Part shown: positions 17,415 through 26,394 of the stretch, one piece after another
Numbering within the stretch: the first letter of the stretch is position 1
Layout: each line of letters begins with the position of its first letter
Origin: Verrucomicrobiota bacterium JB022
GTDB taxonomy: Bacteria; Verrucomicrobiota; Verrucomicrobiia; Opitutales; Oceanipulchritudinaceae
Direction of reading: 5' to 3'
Assembly (NCBI GenBank): GCA_030673845.1
Contig: JAUTCQ010000003.1
Coordinates: 62,001-126,000 of the forward strand
DNA: 64,000 bases
Made by a program: the position numbers and the translations under genes
The notes under the pieces: model-generated
The model's database searches: none
What the model saw: only the letters and a program-made list of their open reading frames with translations
Told to the model about the DNA's origin: nothing

Positions 17415-17436
17415 ACCCCCGTCGCTTCCTCTTTCC

Positions 17437-19389
17437 ATGGCGCAGCCTTCCACCGACGGCACCCTCGACTTTTTTGGCGCGCAGGAGCAGGCGCACCGCA
17501 AGTCGGGCTGGCTGCTCCTGTATTTCGCACTGGCGGTCGCGTTGATCGTGCTCGGCGTCAACCTGCTCGTCACCGGCGGCTGGGTTTTCCTGCTCACGCT
17601 CAACGAAGAGCGCTCTTCCTTGCCCGCCGGGGCCTGGTGGAGCTGGCCGCGCTTCGGCGTGGTCTCCGGCATCACCGTGCTGATCATCGTGATCGCGGCG
17701 TGGTCCAAGCTGGAGGAATACAACCAGGGTGGGGGAGCGGTCGCGCGCAGCCTCGGCGGGCGCAAGGTCGATGAAACCACGCGGCAACCGGCCGAGCGGC
17801 GCCTGCTCAACGTGGTGGAAGAAATGGCCCTCGCCGCGGGCGTCCCAGTGCCCGAAGTCTACGTGCTGGAAAACGAGGCGGCGATCAACGCCTTTGCCGC
17901 TGGCACCACGATCGAAAACGCCGCCGTAGCGGTGACGCAGGGCACGCTCGACAGCCTCACGCGCGACGAGCTGCAGGGCGTGATCGGCCACGAGTTCAGT
18001 CACATCCTCAATGGAGACATGCGGCTCAATATCCGCATCGGTGGCATGCTCTTTGGCATCATGGCCCTGGCGATCCTGGCGGGTGGTCTGTTGCGCGGCA
18101 TGTTTGGCGGGCCACGCGCGGCCTACCCGGCTACATATTCGACCCGCCGCAAAGGGGAGGGCAACGGCAACGCGGGGGCGTTTATCCTCGTGCTGGTCGT
18201 CGTGGCGGTGGGCGTCTATGTGCTGGGGCAGATCGGCACCTTTTTCGGACACCTGATCCAGGCGGCGATCTCGCGCCAGCGCGAATTCCTCGCCGATGCT
18301 TCCGCCGTGCAGTTTACGCGCAACCCCGAAGGCCTTGCCGGCGCGCTGAAGAAGATCGGCGGCTGGAGCCAGCGCGGCAAGCTGACTGAGCCCAAGGCCT
18401 CGGCCATGGCGCACCTCTTTTTCGCCAACGCGCTCAACACCCAGTGGCTGGGCCTGATGGCGACCCACCCGCCGCTGAAAGAGCGCATCCTGCGCGTCGA
18501 CCCGGGCTGGGACGGCAAATTTTCGCGCCCCGAAGAAACGCGCCGCGAGGCCACCAAGCCTCCGCCCATTCCTCCGCAAGGTGAGCCGCTCAACCCCGCG
18601 CAGATGGTGATGATGGCTGGCGCGATCCAGAGCACGAGCCTCGAATATGCCCGCCGCCTGCGCCAGACTTTGCCCCGTGGGCTCCGCAGCGTGGGCGAAG
18701 ATCCGCAGCTTTCCCGCTTTGCCTTGCTGGGCCTGATGGTCGACCGTGAGTTCGGTGGGCAGCGGGAGCGGCAACTGAACTGGTTGTTGCAGCGCTATCC
18801 AGATCACAAATTTCAGCTCAACGAAGTCGTGCAACTGGTCGACGAGTTGCCGCGCTCTGCCCACCTGCCGTTGCTGGAGCTGGCGAGCAATGCCCTGCGG
18901 CAAGCTTCGATGGCCGATGCGGAAAGCCTTCGCGAAGAGCTGCAACATCTGGCGCAAGTGGACCGGAGGGTCGATTTGCGCGAGTGGTGCATCCTCACGA
19001 TCGCCTTGCGCCGATTGGAGCGAAATACCGCCACTCCGCCCATCCAGACGGAGGTGCCGCCGGTGGCGGGAGCGATGTCGCGCGTATTGAGCCGCATTGT
19101 TGAGCTCGATCAGTCGGGCGATCGCTCGGCGGCGTTCCGGCAGGCCCTGCAAGGGCTCTACCTCGCGAAATACCTCCAGTACGTGCCAGCCGGGGAGGCG
19201 AAGACAGATGAGCTGACGAGCGACCTGGAAAGCCTGCGGCCCTGTTCACCCCCGATGAAGAGCGCCTTCTTGCAGGCCTGTGGGCGAGCAATTCAGCAGG
19301 ATGCGCAAATTACGGCCGAAGAGGCCGAGCTGTTTCGTGCGCTGGCCATCGGGCTGGGAGTGCCGATGCCCCCTGTCATCGTGCAGTAG
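17437..19389 (+). CDS. M48 family membrane zinc metallopeptidase with C-terminal TerB-like region
   Basis: 650 aa, longer than HtpX (~290). Two N-terminal membrane helices (~25-55, ~75-92), catalytic zinc motif HEFSH (His185, Glu186, His189), two more hydrophobic stretches (~203-222, ~246-270), and the third-ligand region REFLADASAVQFTRNP. Residues ~375-650 form a helical extension: VDRRVDLREWCILTIALRRL and the final ACGRAIQQDAQITAEEAELFRALAIGL resemble TerB-like helical repeats. Co-transcribed with lemA. Probable role is turnover of damaged inner-membrane proteins, with the extension perhaps binding a partner. Confidence 0.9.
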   Translation: MAQPSTDGTLDFFGAQEQAHRKSGWLLLYFALAVALIVLGVNLLVTGGWVFLLTLNEERSSLPAGAWWSWPRFGVVSGITVLIIVIAAWSKLEEYNQGGGAVARSLGGRKVDETTRQPAERRLLNVVEEMALAAGVPVPEVYVLENEAAINAFAAGTTIENAAVAVTQGTLDSLTRDELQGVIGHEFSHILNGDMRLNIRIGGMLFGIMALAILAGGLLRGMFGGPRAAYPATYSTRRKGEGNGNAGAFILVLVVVAVGVYVLGQIGTFFGHLIQAAISRQREFLADASAVQFTRNPEGLAGALKKIGGWSQRGKLTEPKASAMAHLFFANALNTQWLGLMATHPPLKERILRVDPGWDGKFSRPEETRREATKPPPIPPQGEPLNPAQMVMMAGAIQSTSLEYARRLRQTLPRGLRSVGEDPQLSRFALLGLMVDREFGGQRERQLNWLLQRYPDHKFQLNEVVQLVDELPRSAHLPLLELASNALRQASMADAESLREELQHLAQVDRRVDLREWCILTIALRRLERNTATPPIQTEVPPVAGAMSRVLSRIVELDQSGDRSAAFRQALQGLYLAKYLQYVPAGEAKTDELTSDLESLRPCSPPMKSAFLQACGRAIQQDAQITAEEAELFRALAIGLGVPMPPVIVQ

Positions 19390-19396
19390 GCAAAAA

Positions 19397-19426
19397 GAAA
19401 TCCCCCGGTCGCTTCCGAGGGATTTC
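19397..19426. terminator. Stem-loop after the M48 gene
   Basis: GAAATCCC (19397-19404) / GGGATTTC (19419-19426) hairpin 7 nt after the stop codon. The T-rich side (CTTTTTG) is on the minus strand, so it is a better intrinsic terminator for leftward than for rightward transcripts. Confidence 0.65.
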
Positions 19427-19736
19427 TAGGCTCTAAAAACTACAAACGCTTCAGGTTGGATCCTCTATAAACTCTCTTGAAGAGTAGGAATACGATCTTG
19501 GGGAATCCGCCCAGCAAAGTCAAGGAACGTAACGGAAAAGGAGTAGATTTTGTTCATTTTTTTTTGAATGAGTTGAATCCTGGGGCGTTTGAGAGGTATG
19601 GAAAGAGATTCTCCCGCCGTCGGCACGGCGTTTCCGACCGCTCGGTTGAGGGTGCCTTGCCACTTGACGTGTGGTCGATCTGCTCACAGGCATGAAGGCG
19701 AGCCCGACACGTGACCCCGGCCAACGGCACCCCCTG
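19427..19736. other. Intergenic region without a supported gene
   Basis: 310 bp between the M48 gene and the small zinc-finger gene. It is more AT-rich than the surroundings (a T9 run near 19557-19565). Short frames in it lack coding character. It may hold the promoter of the downstream gene, or a leftward small RNA ending at the 19397-19426 hairpin. Confidence 0.35.
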
Positions 19737-19949
19737 ATGGAAAAAGTCTGCGAAAACCTGCTGCCGAACTGTCACTCCGCCCTCCAGATCGTGGAGACGG
19801 GGATCGCGCGCGACCTCAGCCTGAAGGAGCGTCTGGCGCTGCGCTACCACAGCCAGCTCTGCCCCTTCTGCAGCTGCAAGCGCTTCAAGCTCGATACCAT
19901 GCTGGAAGAGATGCGCGAGGCCGAGCGGGCGCGGCGGAAGGCCACCTAG
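19737..19949 (+). CDS. Small soluble zinc-finger (anti-sigma ZAS/zf-HC2-like) protein
   Basis: 70 aa from the start at 19737 (MEKVCENLLPN); an in-frame ATG at 19692 or GTG at 19671 would add 15-22 residues without similarity. The core fits the zf-HC2 pattern exactly: Cys, 25 residues, then H-x3-C-x2-C (HSQLCPFC). In zinc-binding anti-sigma factors this domain holds an ECF sigma factor and releases it on signal. Here there is no membrane helix and no sigma gene nearby, so it may be a cytoplasmic anti-sigma, a redox-sensing zinc protein, or something else. Confidence 0.65.
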   Translation: MEKVCENLLPNCHSALQIVETGIARDLSLKERLALRYHSQLCPFCSCKRFKLDTMLEEMREAERARRKAT

Positions 19950-20019
19950 AGCGTCTTCAGGTAGTCTACAGCCTTGAATCCATGAAGAGGAGTTCGTATA
20001 TTACTCCCTTTGATTGCCC

Positions 20020-20913
20020 ATGGGATCTTTGGTAACTCTCCAGAATCAGCGGTTCACGGCCAAGATTTCGGCCCAGGGAGCGGAAATATGCTCCCTCTAC
20101 GATCGCCAGACGCAAACCGAACACATTTGGCAAGGTGATGTCGAATGGTGGGCCAAGCACGCGCCCATCCTGTTCCCCATCGTGGGGTCGCTCAAAGACA
20201 ACCGCTACACCTACCGCGGCGTCAGCTACGAGATGCCCCGGCATGGCCTCGCCCGCACCCGCGAGTGGGAGTTGATTGAAGAGCTGCCCGTACGGGCCCG
20301 CTTCCGCCTGAACAGCGATGCGGAGACGCGCTTCAGCTACCCCTTCGACTGGCAACTCGTGGCGACGTATCAGCTGGAGATGGACGGCCTCCACATCCGC
20401 TACAAGGTGCGCAACATCGGCCAGAGCGACATGTATTTTTCCCTCGGCTCGCACCCCGCGCTCAACGTGCCCTGGATCCCCGATTGTGAATTCGAGGACC
20501 ACAACATCGTCTTCAGCGAAGACGAAGTCTGGGCACGCTACCCGCTGACCGAAGACGGGCTGCTCTCGACGACCCCCGAGCCGCTGCCGGTGGAAGACCG
20601 CAGGCTGCGCCTCAACCACCCGATGTTCGAGCGCGATGCCCTCGTGCTGAAGGGCATCCACTCTCGCCGCGTGCAGATCTGCTGCGAGATGGCCACGCAG
20701 TACCTGGAAGTGGACCTCGGTGGCGCGCCCGATCTCGGCATCTGGCAGCCCGCCGGCGCTCCCTTTGTCTGCATCGAGCCCTGGTTTGGCCATTCCGATC
20801 CGGAAGACCACGACCAGGACCTGACACGCAAGCCCGGCATCCTCCGACTCGAGTCGGGCGAAGCCTTTCGCACCGCCTACAGCATTTGCGTGCGCGACGG
20901 GCTGATGGAGTAA
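20020..20913 (+). CDS. Aldose 1-epimerase family protein (LacX-like mutarotase)
   Basis: 297 aa from ATG 20020 (TTG at 20014 is also possible). Galactose-mutarotase-like beta-sandwich: LFPIVGSLKDNRYTYRG, MPRHGLARTREWEL with a catalytic-type His, YKVRNIGQSDMYFSLGSHPALNVPW, and a C-terminal CIEPWFG carrying the probable general-base Glu. The LacX-like subgroup acts on sugars or hexose-6-phosphates to interconvert alpha and beta anomers in the cytoplasm; exact substrate unknown. The carbonic-anhydrase-like gene starts 51 nt downstream. Confidence 0.85.
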   Translation: MGSLVTLQNQRFTAKISAQGAEICSLYDRQTQTEHIWQGDVEWWAKHAPILFPIVGSLKDNRYTYRGVSYEMPRHGLARTREWELIEELPVRARFRLNSDAETRFSYPFDWQLVATYQLEMDGLHIRYKVRNIGQSDMYFSLGSHPALNVPWIPDCEFEDHNIVFSEDEVWARYPLTEDGLLSTTPEPLPVEDRRLRLNHPMFERDALVLKGIHSRRVQICCEMATQYLEVDLGGAPDLGIWQPAGAPFVCIEPWFGHSDPEDHDQDLTRKPGILRLESGEAFRTAYSICVRDGLME

Positions 20914-20964
20914 GCCGCGCGACTGGGGGTGGACATTCGCGTTTTGGCGCGCCAGACTGCTTGT

Positions 20965-21498
20965 ATGACCGTGCAAGAGCGCCTTGCCACCTACCTGACC
21001 CAAACTCCGGAGGTCGATCCGACCGCCTATATTGCCGACAGCGCCGAGCTGATGGGCTGCGTCAAGATCGGGCCCCACGCCTCCGTCTGGCCGCAATGTG
21101 TGCTGCGCGGCGACATCCACTCGATTGAAGTCGGGGAAGGGTCCAACATCCAGGACGGCACCATCGTCCACCTCGCCGACGACTACGGGGTCAAGATCGG
21201 CCGCTACGTCACCATTGGCCACGCGGCCATGATCCACGCCTGCACGATCGAGGACGAGTGCCTCATCGGCATGCGGGCCACGGTGCTCGACGGGGCGGTG
21301 ATCGGCAAAGGCTCTATCGTCGGGGCAGGCGCGCTGGTCACCAAGGGCACGATCGTGCCGCCGTATTCGCTCGTCGTCGGCCTGCCAGCCAAAGTCGTGC
21401 GCACCCTCGACCCCGACCACAATCAAGGCCTCGACCTCTCCCGCAAATACGTGGAAGTGGCCAAGGCCCACAAAGCCCAGCAGCAAAAGCGCGGGTAA
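20965..21498 (+). CDS. Gamma-carbonic anhydrase-like hexapeptide-repeat protein
   Basis: 177 aa from MTVQERLATY. Left-handed beta-helix of the gamma-CA/PaaY/YrdA group: many [IV]G-x4 hexapeptides, the LRGDIHSIEVGEGSNIQDGTIVH segment with conserved Arg, Asp, Asn, Gln and Asp and a first zinc-ligand His, followed by TIGHAAMIHACTIED with further His ligands. Forms trimers with metal at subunit interfaces. Many homologs are annotated as carbonic anhydrases though activity is proven for few. Start at 20965 was chosen over 20929 because the family begins near there. Confidence 0.87.
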   Translation: MTVQERLATYLTQTPEVDPTAYIADSAELMGCVKIGPHASVWPQCVLRGDIHSIEVGEGSNIQDGTIVHLADDYGVKIGRYVTIGHAAMIHACTIEDECLIGMRATVLDGAVIGKGSIVGAGALVTKGTIVPPYSLVVGLPAKVVRTLDPDHNQGLDLSRKYVEVAKAHKAQQQKRG

Positions 21499-21509
21499 AA
21501 AAGCTGGCC

Positions 21510-22532
21510 TTACTCCGCGCTCCAGCTGCCCAGGACGCGGAAGAAGGCCGCTTCGGTGCTGGTCGGCAGGGCGACGGTGCGGCTGACCGGCGTCGTTTCC
21601 GCGTTGGCGGGGACCGTTTCCACGTCGGCCCAGCTTTCGCCGCTCCAAGCTTGGATGGTGTAGGCCACTCCCGCTTCTGCCTGCCAGGTAAGCTGTGCCG
21701 TAGTGGCGCTGGCGAGGGCGAAAGTCACTTCCGGCGCAGCGGGCGGCACGGGCAGGGCAGGGTGGATGTAGCCCACCGCTTCCAGATCGAAGCCCGCCGA
21801 GGCCGAGACCGGGTAGGGGTCGTAGATCGGGTCGCCATCGCTGTCGAGCGAGTTGCCGTCGCCTACCACGTCCACGATCTTGACGTAGCGGATGGCCTCG
21901 AAGTCCAGATGCTCGCTGCCCGGCAGGCCGCGCAAGTCGGCGAGGTCGAAAGGCGTGCCGTAGCCGATGCGGTATTTGCCCGCCAAGCCGTCCACGTCGC
22001 GGGCGTCGAGGCGGCCAAAGGCTCCGACCGTCGAGGCGGTCAGCGAGTCGCTGGGGAAGCGGACGAAGTTCACGCCGTCGCTGGAGACCTCGACGTAGGC
22101 CAGCTCCAGCATCTCGTCGTTGAAGGAGTTTTCGAACACCGCCAGGTCCCAGCCCTCGCCGTCGCGGAAGGCCTCATCGAAGCCCAGCACGACTTCGCCG
22201 CCGCGCCCGATGCAGAGGATGTCGTAGACGCCGCCGGTGCGGGTCTCGGGGTCGCCGTCGTGGTAAGGATCTTCGGCGGGTGCCGGCCCGACGGAGGGGC
22301 CGAGGGCGCGCGCCGGGGTTTTCCAGATCTCCGACACGTCGGTGCCGTAGTTGAGCGTCACGATGCTCGAAGCCCAGCCAGCAAAGTTTTCGGCCGTGCC
22401 GGGGATGGCGGTGGTGGGCGTGCCCTCCCAGTCGCGCAGGCCGGGAGCCTGGCGGGGATAAGGGCCGTAGGCGTAGAGTGAGGCGGCGGCGGTCAGGCCG
22501 AGCAAGGTGGCGGAGAGGCGGAGGTGCTTCAT
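21510..22532 (-). CDS. Secreted cell-surface protein of a corrinoid-uptake-type locus
   Basis: 340 aa with signal peptide [21 protein letters not shown]. Central domain has [39 protein letters not shown], and a calcium-loop-like segment [15 protein letters not shown]; the last ~90 residues form a fibronectin-like domain ending [11 protein letters not shown], the type seen at the ends of other verrucomicrobial exported proteins, including the paralogs at 37.8-41.9 kb. It starts 1 nt after the BtuB-like receptor's stop codon, so the two are one operon. Inferred role: a surface accessory that captures ligand for the receptor. Confidence 0.7.
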   Translation of the reverse strand: MKHLRLSATLLGLTAAASLYAYGPYPRQAPGLRDWEGTPTTAIPGTAENFAGWASSIVTLNYGTDVSEIWKTPARALGPSVGPAPAEDPYHDGDPETRTGGVYDILCIGRGGEVVLGFDEAFRDGEGWDLAVFENSFNDEMLELAYVEVSSDGVNFVRFPSDSLTASTVGAFGRLDARDVDGLAGKYRIGYGTPFDLADLRGLPGSEHLDFEAIRYVKIVDVVGDGNSLDSDGDPIYDPYPVSASAGFDLEAVGYIHPALPVPPAAPEVTFALASATTAQLTWQAEAGVAYTIQAWSGESWADVETVPANAETTPVSRTVALPTSTEAAFFRVLGSWSAE

Positions 22533-22533
22533 G

Positions 22534-24489
22534 CTAGAAAGAGTATTGGGCGCCGGTCCGCCAGCGGATACCGGGGGCGGGATACCAGGCGCCGCTGTAT
22601 TTGACGGTGGCGTAGCGGTTGTCGAAAAGGTTCTCAGCGGCGCAGTAGACGCTCAGGGCCTGCCGCGGCTGCCAACGCACGCGGGCATCGACCACGGCGG
22701 CGGCAGGAAGGCGCGGCTGGATATTGCGGAAGTCGTCGCCTTCGTAGGCGCTGCTGGTGTAGCGATAGCCGACGCCGAGCGTGACGGTCTCGATCACCTC
22801 CACCTCGCCGCCCAGCGTCACTTGATGCGCAGGCACGAGAAAGCGGTCGTTGCCCTCAAACGGGCCACTGGTGAAGCGGGCGTCGATCCAGGTGTGGTCG
22901 AGCTGCAGGCTCCAGCGGTCGGCCTGCCAGCGGGCACTGGTTTCGAGCCCCAGGCGGCGCACGTCGGCCAGGTTGACGTTTTCGTTGCCGTTGAAGTCGA
23001 TCTCGCCCTCCATCCACTGCGCAAAGGCGTTGAGCCGCAAGGTCAGCGACTCCTGCCGCCACTCGCCGCCCAGCTCCACGTTGTAACCCTCTTCCGGCTC
23101 CAGCTGGCTATCGAAGTCCGGGAAGCCGCGGTAGGAGAAAGCCTCGTCGATGGCTGGGTAGCGGTAGAGCCGGTCGACCCGCAGCCATTGGCGGAAGTTC
23201 ACACTTGGCTGCCAGACGAGGCCGAGGTTGGCCGACCAGCCATCGAGGTCGCGCGTGGCCTCGCGGTAAACTCCTCGGCTGTAGTCCGGCGAAAAGGGGT
23301 CGTAGGTGACGAGGTCGTAATCGTAGCGCGCCAGCTCGCCCCGCACGCCGCCGCTGATCTGCCACCGCTCGCTCAGCTCCTGGCGGCGGTGGAGGTAAAG
23401 GGCGGCGGTCGAGAGCGAGACGTCGGCCTTACCGATCAACACCTCGCGCGAACGGTCCTGAAAGTCGTCGATCTTGAGGCCCGTGCGGGTCAGGTCGAGC
23501 CCGGCGGAGCTCTCGCCGCTGGCGTCGGCCCGCTGCACGCGAGGGGCGGCGTGGGCGATGTGGTAGGTGTCTTCGGTGAAGATGCCGTCGAGGTCGGGCC
23601 GCACGTAGCGGTGCGTGTAGCCGGCCGGTACTTCCACCGCCCAGTCTTCCGTCTCCAGCGTCCAACTGCCCTGCGTGGCGAGGTAGGTCTCGTGAGACGA
23701 CGTGCGGCCGCCCCGGCTGGTCTGCGGGTCGCGGTGATACCATTCGGTCGTCAACGGGCCGGGCATCTCGCTGTAGCTGTCGACCCATGTCACTTTGCCA
23801 CTGGCGTGCCAGCGGGCGTTTTGCGGGCGGTAGCCGAGGGAAAAGTGGGCAGAGTCGGCCTCCTGGGCGCTGTGCTGGCGGTAGCCGTCCTCCTCATAAT
23901 GCTGGGCGGCGGCAAACGCGCTCCAGCCGCCTCCGAGGCGACTGCCGGCGGCCAGTTGAGCGTCGCGGTAGCCAAGGTTGCCCCCGGCCAGTGTGGTGCG
24001 GAAAAACGGGGCGGTGGGGGCCTCGCGGGTAGTAATCTTGATCACGCCGCCGACCGCGTGGTTGCCGTAGAGAGTCGTCTGCGAGCCGCGAATCACCTCC
24101 ACCTGCTCGATCAAGACGGGCGGGATCTCCAGCCAGTTGATGCCGCCGATGTCGGGCGGGTTCATCGGGATGCCGTCGACGAGTACCAGCGCCCGTTGCG
24201 TGCCGACCGAGCCGAAGCCCCGCAGGTTGATCTCGGCCTGCAAGGGCGAGCCGCTGTAGGAGCGGAACTGCAGGTTGGCCTCCTGCCGCAGCAGGTCGAC
24301 TACCGTCAGCGCGCGGGAAGGATCGAGCGCATCCCCGCCGATCACGTCGATCGAGGCGGGTACGGCACCCACTTCGACCGGGAAATGCCAGGCCGTGGTG
24401 GTAACGGCAGGCAACGCCACCGGCTCCTCACCCTGCCCCCAGAGGATGGATGCGGTTATTAGGGGAAGTGCTGGTAGGAATTTGTTCAA
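22534..24489 (-). CDS. TonB-dependent receptor, BtuB-like (probable corrinoid receptor)
   Basis: 651 aa. Signal peptide [20 protein letters not shown], then [14 protein letters not shown] just before the plug (~45-150: [58 protein letters not shown]), and a 22-strand-type barrel ending in Phe (RTGAQYSF). The plug resembles BtuB-type receptors. Neighbours support B12: a secreted surface protein immediately downstream, a divergent PEP-CTERM protein, and a BtuF-like binding protein. No cobalamin riboswitch precedes it; only 75 bp separate it from the divergent gene. Substrate is an inference. Confidence 0.85.
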   Translation of the reverse strand: MNKFLPALPLITASILWGQGEEPVALPAVTTTAWHFPVEVGAVPASIDVIGGDALDPSRALTVVDLLRQEANLQFRSYSGSPLQAEINLRGFGSVGTQRALVLVDGIPMNPPDIGGINWLEIPPVLIEQVEVIRGSQTTLYGNHAVGGVIKITTREAPTAPFFRTTLAGGNLGYRDAQLAAGSRLGGGWSAFAAAQHYEEDGYRQHSAQEADSAHFSLGYRPQNARWHASGKVTWVDSYSEMPGPLTTEWYHRDPQTSRGGRTSSHETYLATQGSWTLETEDWAVEVPAGYTHRYVRPDLDGIFTEDTYHIAHAAPRVQRADASGESSAGLDLTRTGLKIDDFQDRSREVLIGKADVSLSTAALYLHRRQELSERWQISGGVRGELARYDYDLVTYDPFSPDYSRGVYREATRDLDGWSANLGLVWQPSVNFRQWLRVDRLYRYPAIDEAFSYRGFPDFDSQLEPEEGYNVELGGEWRQESLTLRLNAFAQWMEGEIDFNGNENVNLADVRRLGLETSARWQADRWSLQLDHTWIDARFTSGPFEGNDRFLVPAHQVTLGGEVEVIETVTLGVGYRYTSSAYEGDDFRNIQPRLPAAAVVDARVRWQPRQALSVYCAAENLFDNRYATVKYSGAWYPAPGIRWRTGAQYSF

Positions 24490-24531
24490 TTAGAGATTTT
24501 TGTCTTGCTCCCAGGCCTGATGGCAAGCGTT

Positions 24532-24560
24532 TTGGCATGTGACTGCCATTTTGGTATACT
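24532..24560 (+). promoter_or_regulatory. Sigma-70-like promoter overlapped by a TGGCA-N6-TGCCA palindrome
   Basis: TTGGCA (24532-24537), exactly 17 bp, then TATACT (24555-24560): a near-consensus promoter for the PEP-CTERM gene. A palindrome TGGCA-N6-TGCCA (24533-24548) overlaps the -35 element and sits in the 75-bp divergent gap shared with the receptor gene. The ATG at 24565 is only 4 nt past the -10 box, which would give a leaderless mRNA. Confidence 0.6.
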
Positions 24561-24564
24561 GACT

Positions 24565-25239
24565 ATGAACTTGAAATCAACCTTCTCTCTGCTGGCGGCA
24601 TTTCTGTTCGCTGGCACGCAGGCCATTTCGGCCCAATTCTTCGGCCTCGACGACATCTCCAACTGGGTCGGCACCGGCAGCCAGACTTCCGCGCTGGTGG
24701 TCGACTGGAACGACGGCCAAGGCTCGGTGGCGTGGGGCTTCCGCTATGACGGTACCGCCACCGCCTTCGACATGGTCGCCGCCGTGGCCGCCGCCGACAG
24801 CCGCTTCAGCGTCATCGAAAGCACCGACTACGACGACACCGTCGTGGGCATGGGCTACGACCGCGATGGCGACGGCTTCTCGGTGACTCCCTCCGTGACG
24901 TTCACCGACGGCATGGGGCTGGCAGGTTCGGCGGATGCCGACGGCCTGGTGTCGAACGACCTCGACGACTCCTTTGCTGCCGGCTGGTTCACCAACGGCT
25001 TCTTCGCCTTTTTCACCTCCATGGCCGAGCCTTACCTCAACGACAACTGGGAAGAGGCGATGATCGGTGCGGGTACATTTGAGCTGACCGATGGCAGCTG
25101 GAGCGGCTTCACCTGGGCCGCTGCGCCCGGCTGGTCGGCCGACGCCCCGGTAGCTCCGGTGCCCGAGCCTTCGACCTACGCCGCGCTGCTCGGCCTGGCC
25201 GCCTGCGGTTTCGTCTTCTGGCGTCGCCGCCGCGCCTAA
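24565..25239 (+). CDS. PEP-CTERM-sorted surface protein of the corrinoid-type locus
   Basis: 224 aa. Signal peptide MNLKSTFSLLAAFLFAGTQAISA; domain starting DDISNWVGTGSQTSALVVDWNDGQ with AWGFRYDGTATAFDMVAAV and GMGYDRDGDGF, which I associate with secreted proteins encoded beside BtuB-like receptors; then a C-terminal PEP-CTERM tail: VPEPSTYAALLGLAA, hydrophobic helix, and RRRR at the end. The tail is recognised by an exosortase (not in this window) and cleaved for surface or exopolysaccharide-associated display. Start chosen at the signal peptide; in-frame starts at 24505 and 24523 lie upstream of the promoter. Confidence 0.85.
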   Translation: MNLKSTFSLLAAFLFAGTQAISAQFFGLDDISNWVGTGSQTSALVVDWNDGQGSVAWGFRYDGTATAFDMVAAVAAADSRFSVIESTDYDDTVVGMGYDRDGDGFSVTPSVTFTDGMGLAGSADADGLVSNDLDDSFAAGWFTNGFFAFFTSMAEPYLNDNWEEAMIGAGTFELTDGSWSGFTWAAAPGWSADAPVAPVPEPSTYAALLGLAACGFVFWRRRRA

Positions 25240-25353
25240 AGGTGCGCATTTTGTGAGGAAAACTTGTGAATGAGGAGGGCGGCCGAGTGGATCGGTCGCC
25301 CTTTTCGTTTCTTTGCGCTTGGCGCACCCGCCTGCGCTTTACACGCTTGTTTG

Positions 25354-26373
25354 ATGCCCCTTTCCAAGAAGGAAAAAACGACCGTCTTCCTGATCGGTTT
25401 TGCCCTCGGCACCGCCATGCTCACGCTGGCATATCCGCTGATCAAGCCCGACGGCAAGGAGCACCCTTGGCGCGACCAGACGGCGGCGGAAGGCTCGTTC
25501 CCTTACACCTTTACCGACGATCTGGGCCGCGAGATCACGCTGCGTCGCCAGCCGCGCCACTACATTTCCCTCGCCCCGAGCGTCACCGAGATCGTCTACG
25601 CCATGGGGATGGGCGACCACATCATGGCGGTCACGGATTTCGACACCTACCCGCTGGAGGCCAAGGAGCTGCGCGACCGGGGCGCCACCGTCGGCAGCCT
25701 CGATACCCCCAACCTCGAGCTGATCATGGGGCTGCAGTCCGACATCGTGCTGGGCTCCGACCTTACGCCCACCACCGTTTACGAACAGTTGCAGGACCCG
25801 CCCCGCACGGTCGCGGTTGCCTTCCGGCACGACTCGTATGAAGACGTGATCGGCGATATCAAGCAGATCGCCCTCGCCCTCGGCGTGCCGGGCAACGGCC
25901 TCAAGCTCGTGCGCGAGCTGGAAGAGCGGCACAACGCGGTCGAGCAACGCGTGGAGACGGTGCGCGACCAGCCCGAGCGCCGCGCCATCGTGCTCTACGG
26001 CATCGAAGACAACCTGCTGCCGGGCGTTTCCCCCGGCCAGAATACCTGGATCGGCGACCTCTTGGAATCGAGCCACGCCCACAATATCGCAGGCGAAAGC
26101 AAGAGCGGGTGGGGCACTCTCGGCCTCGAAGGCCTGCTCGCCGCCCGCCCGGAAGTCATCGTGGTGCAAGACGGCCGCACGCCGGAGGAAAAGCGCGTGC
26201 TGCGCGAACGCCTTGGCCAACTGGCCGCCCACCCGGTGTGGTCGCAAATGCCTGCCGTGCGCAACAGCCGCGTGGTGCTCGTCGCGCCCGACCCGTTTTC
26301 AATCCCCGGCCCCCGCATGGTCGAGGCCTACGAGTCCCTCGCCCGCGCCATCTGGCCCGAAGCGTTTCGTTGA
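25354..26373 (+). CDS. ABC transporter substrate-binding protein, BtuF/cobalamin-type
   Basis: 339 aa. N-terminal single membrane anchor (TVFLIGFALGTAMLTLAYPL), then the class III periplasmic binding fold of B12/siderophore transporters: FTDDLGREITLRRQPRHYISLAPSVTEIVYAMGMGDHIMAVTDF, GSLDTPNLELIMGLQSDIVLGS, and C-terminal GLLAARPEVIVVQDG. It would receive ligand from the receptor and hand it to an inner-membrane permease; no permease (BtuC) or ATPase (BtuD) gene is in the window. It follows the PEP-CTERM gene by 114 bp. A siderophore ligand is the alternative. Confidence 0.82.
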   Translation: MPLSKKEKTTVFLIGFALGTAMLTLAYPLIKPDGKEHPWRDQTAAEGSFPYTFTDDLGREITLRRQPRHYISLAPSVTEIVYAMGMGDHIMAVTDFDTYPLEAKELRDRGATVGSLDTPNLELIMGLQSDIVLGSDLTPTTVYEQLQDPPRTVAVAFRHDSYEDVIGDIKQIALALGVPGNGLKLVRELEERHNAVEQRVETVRDQPERRAIVLYGIEDNLLPGVSPGQNTWIGDLLESSHAHNIAGESKSGWGTLGLEGLLAARPEVIVVQDGRTPEEKRVLRERLGQLAAHPVWSQMPAVRNSRVVLVAPDPFSIPGPRMVEAYESLARAIWPEAFR

Positions 26374-26394
26374 GCGGGTGGAGGGGGCGTGCTC

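Noticed and set aside
24489-24565. Cobalamin riboswitch upstream of the BtuB-like receptor
   Set aside because: Only 75 bp separate the divergent start codons, too short for a ~200-nt B12 riboswitch, and no B12-box-like sequence is seen.
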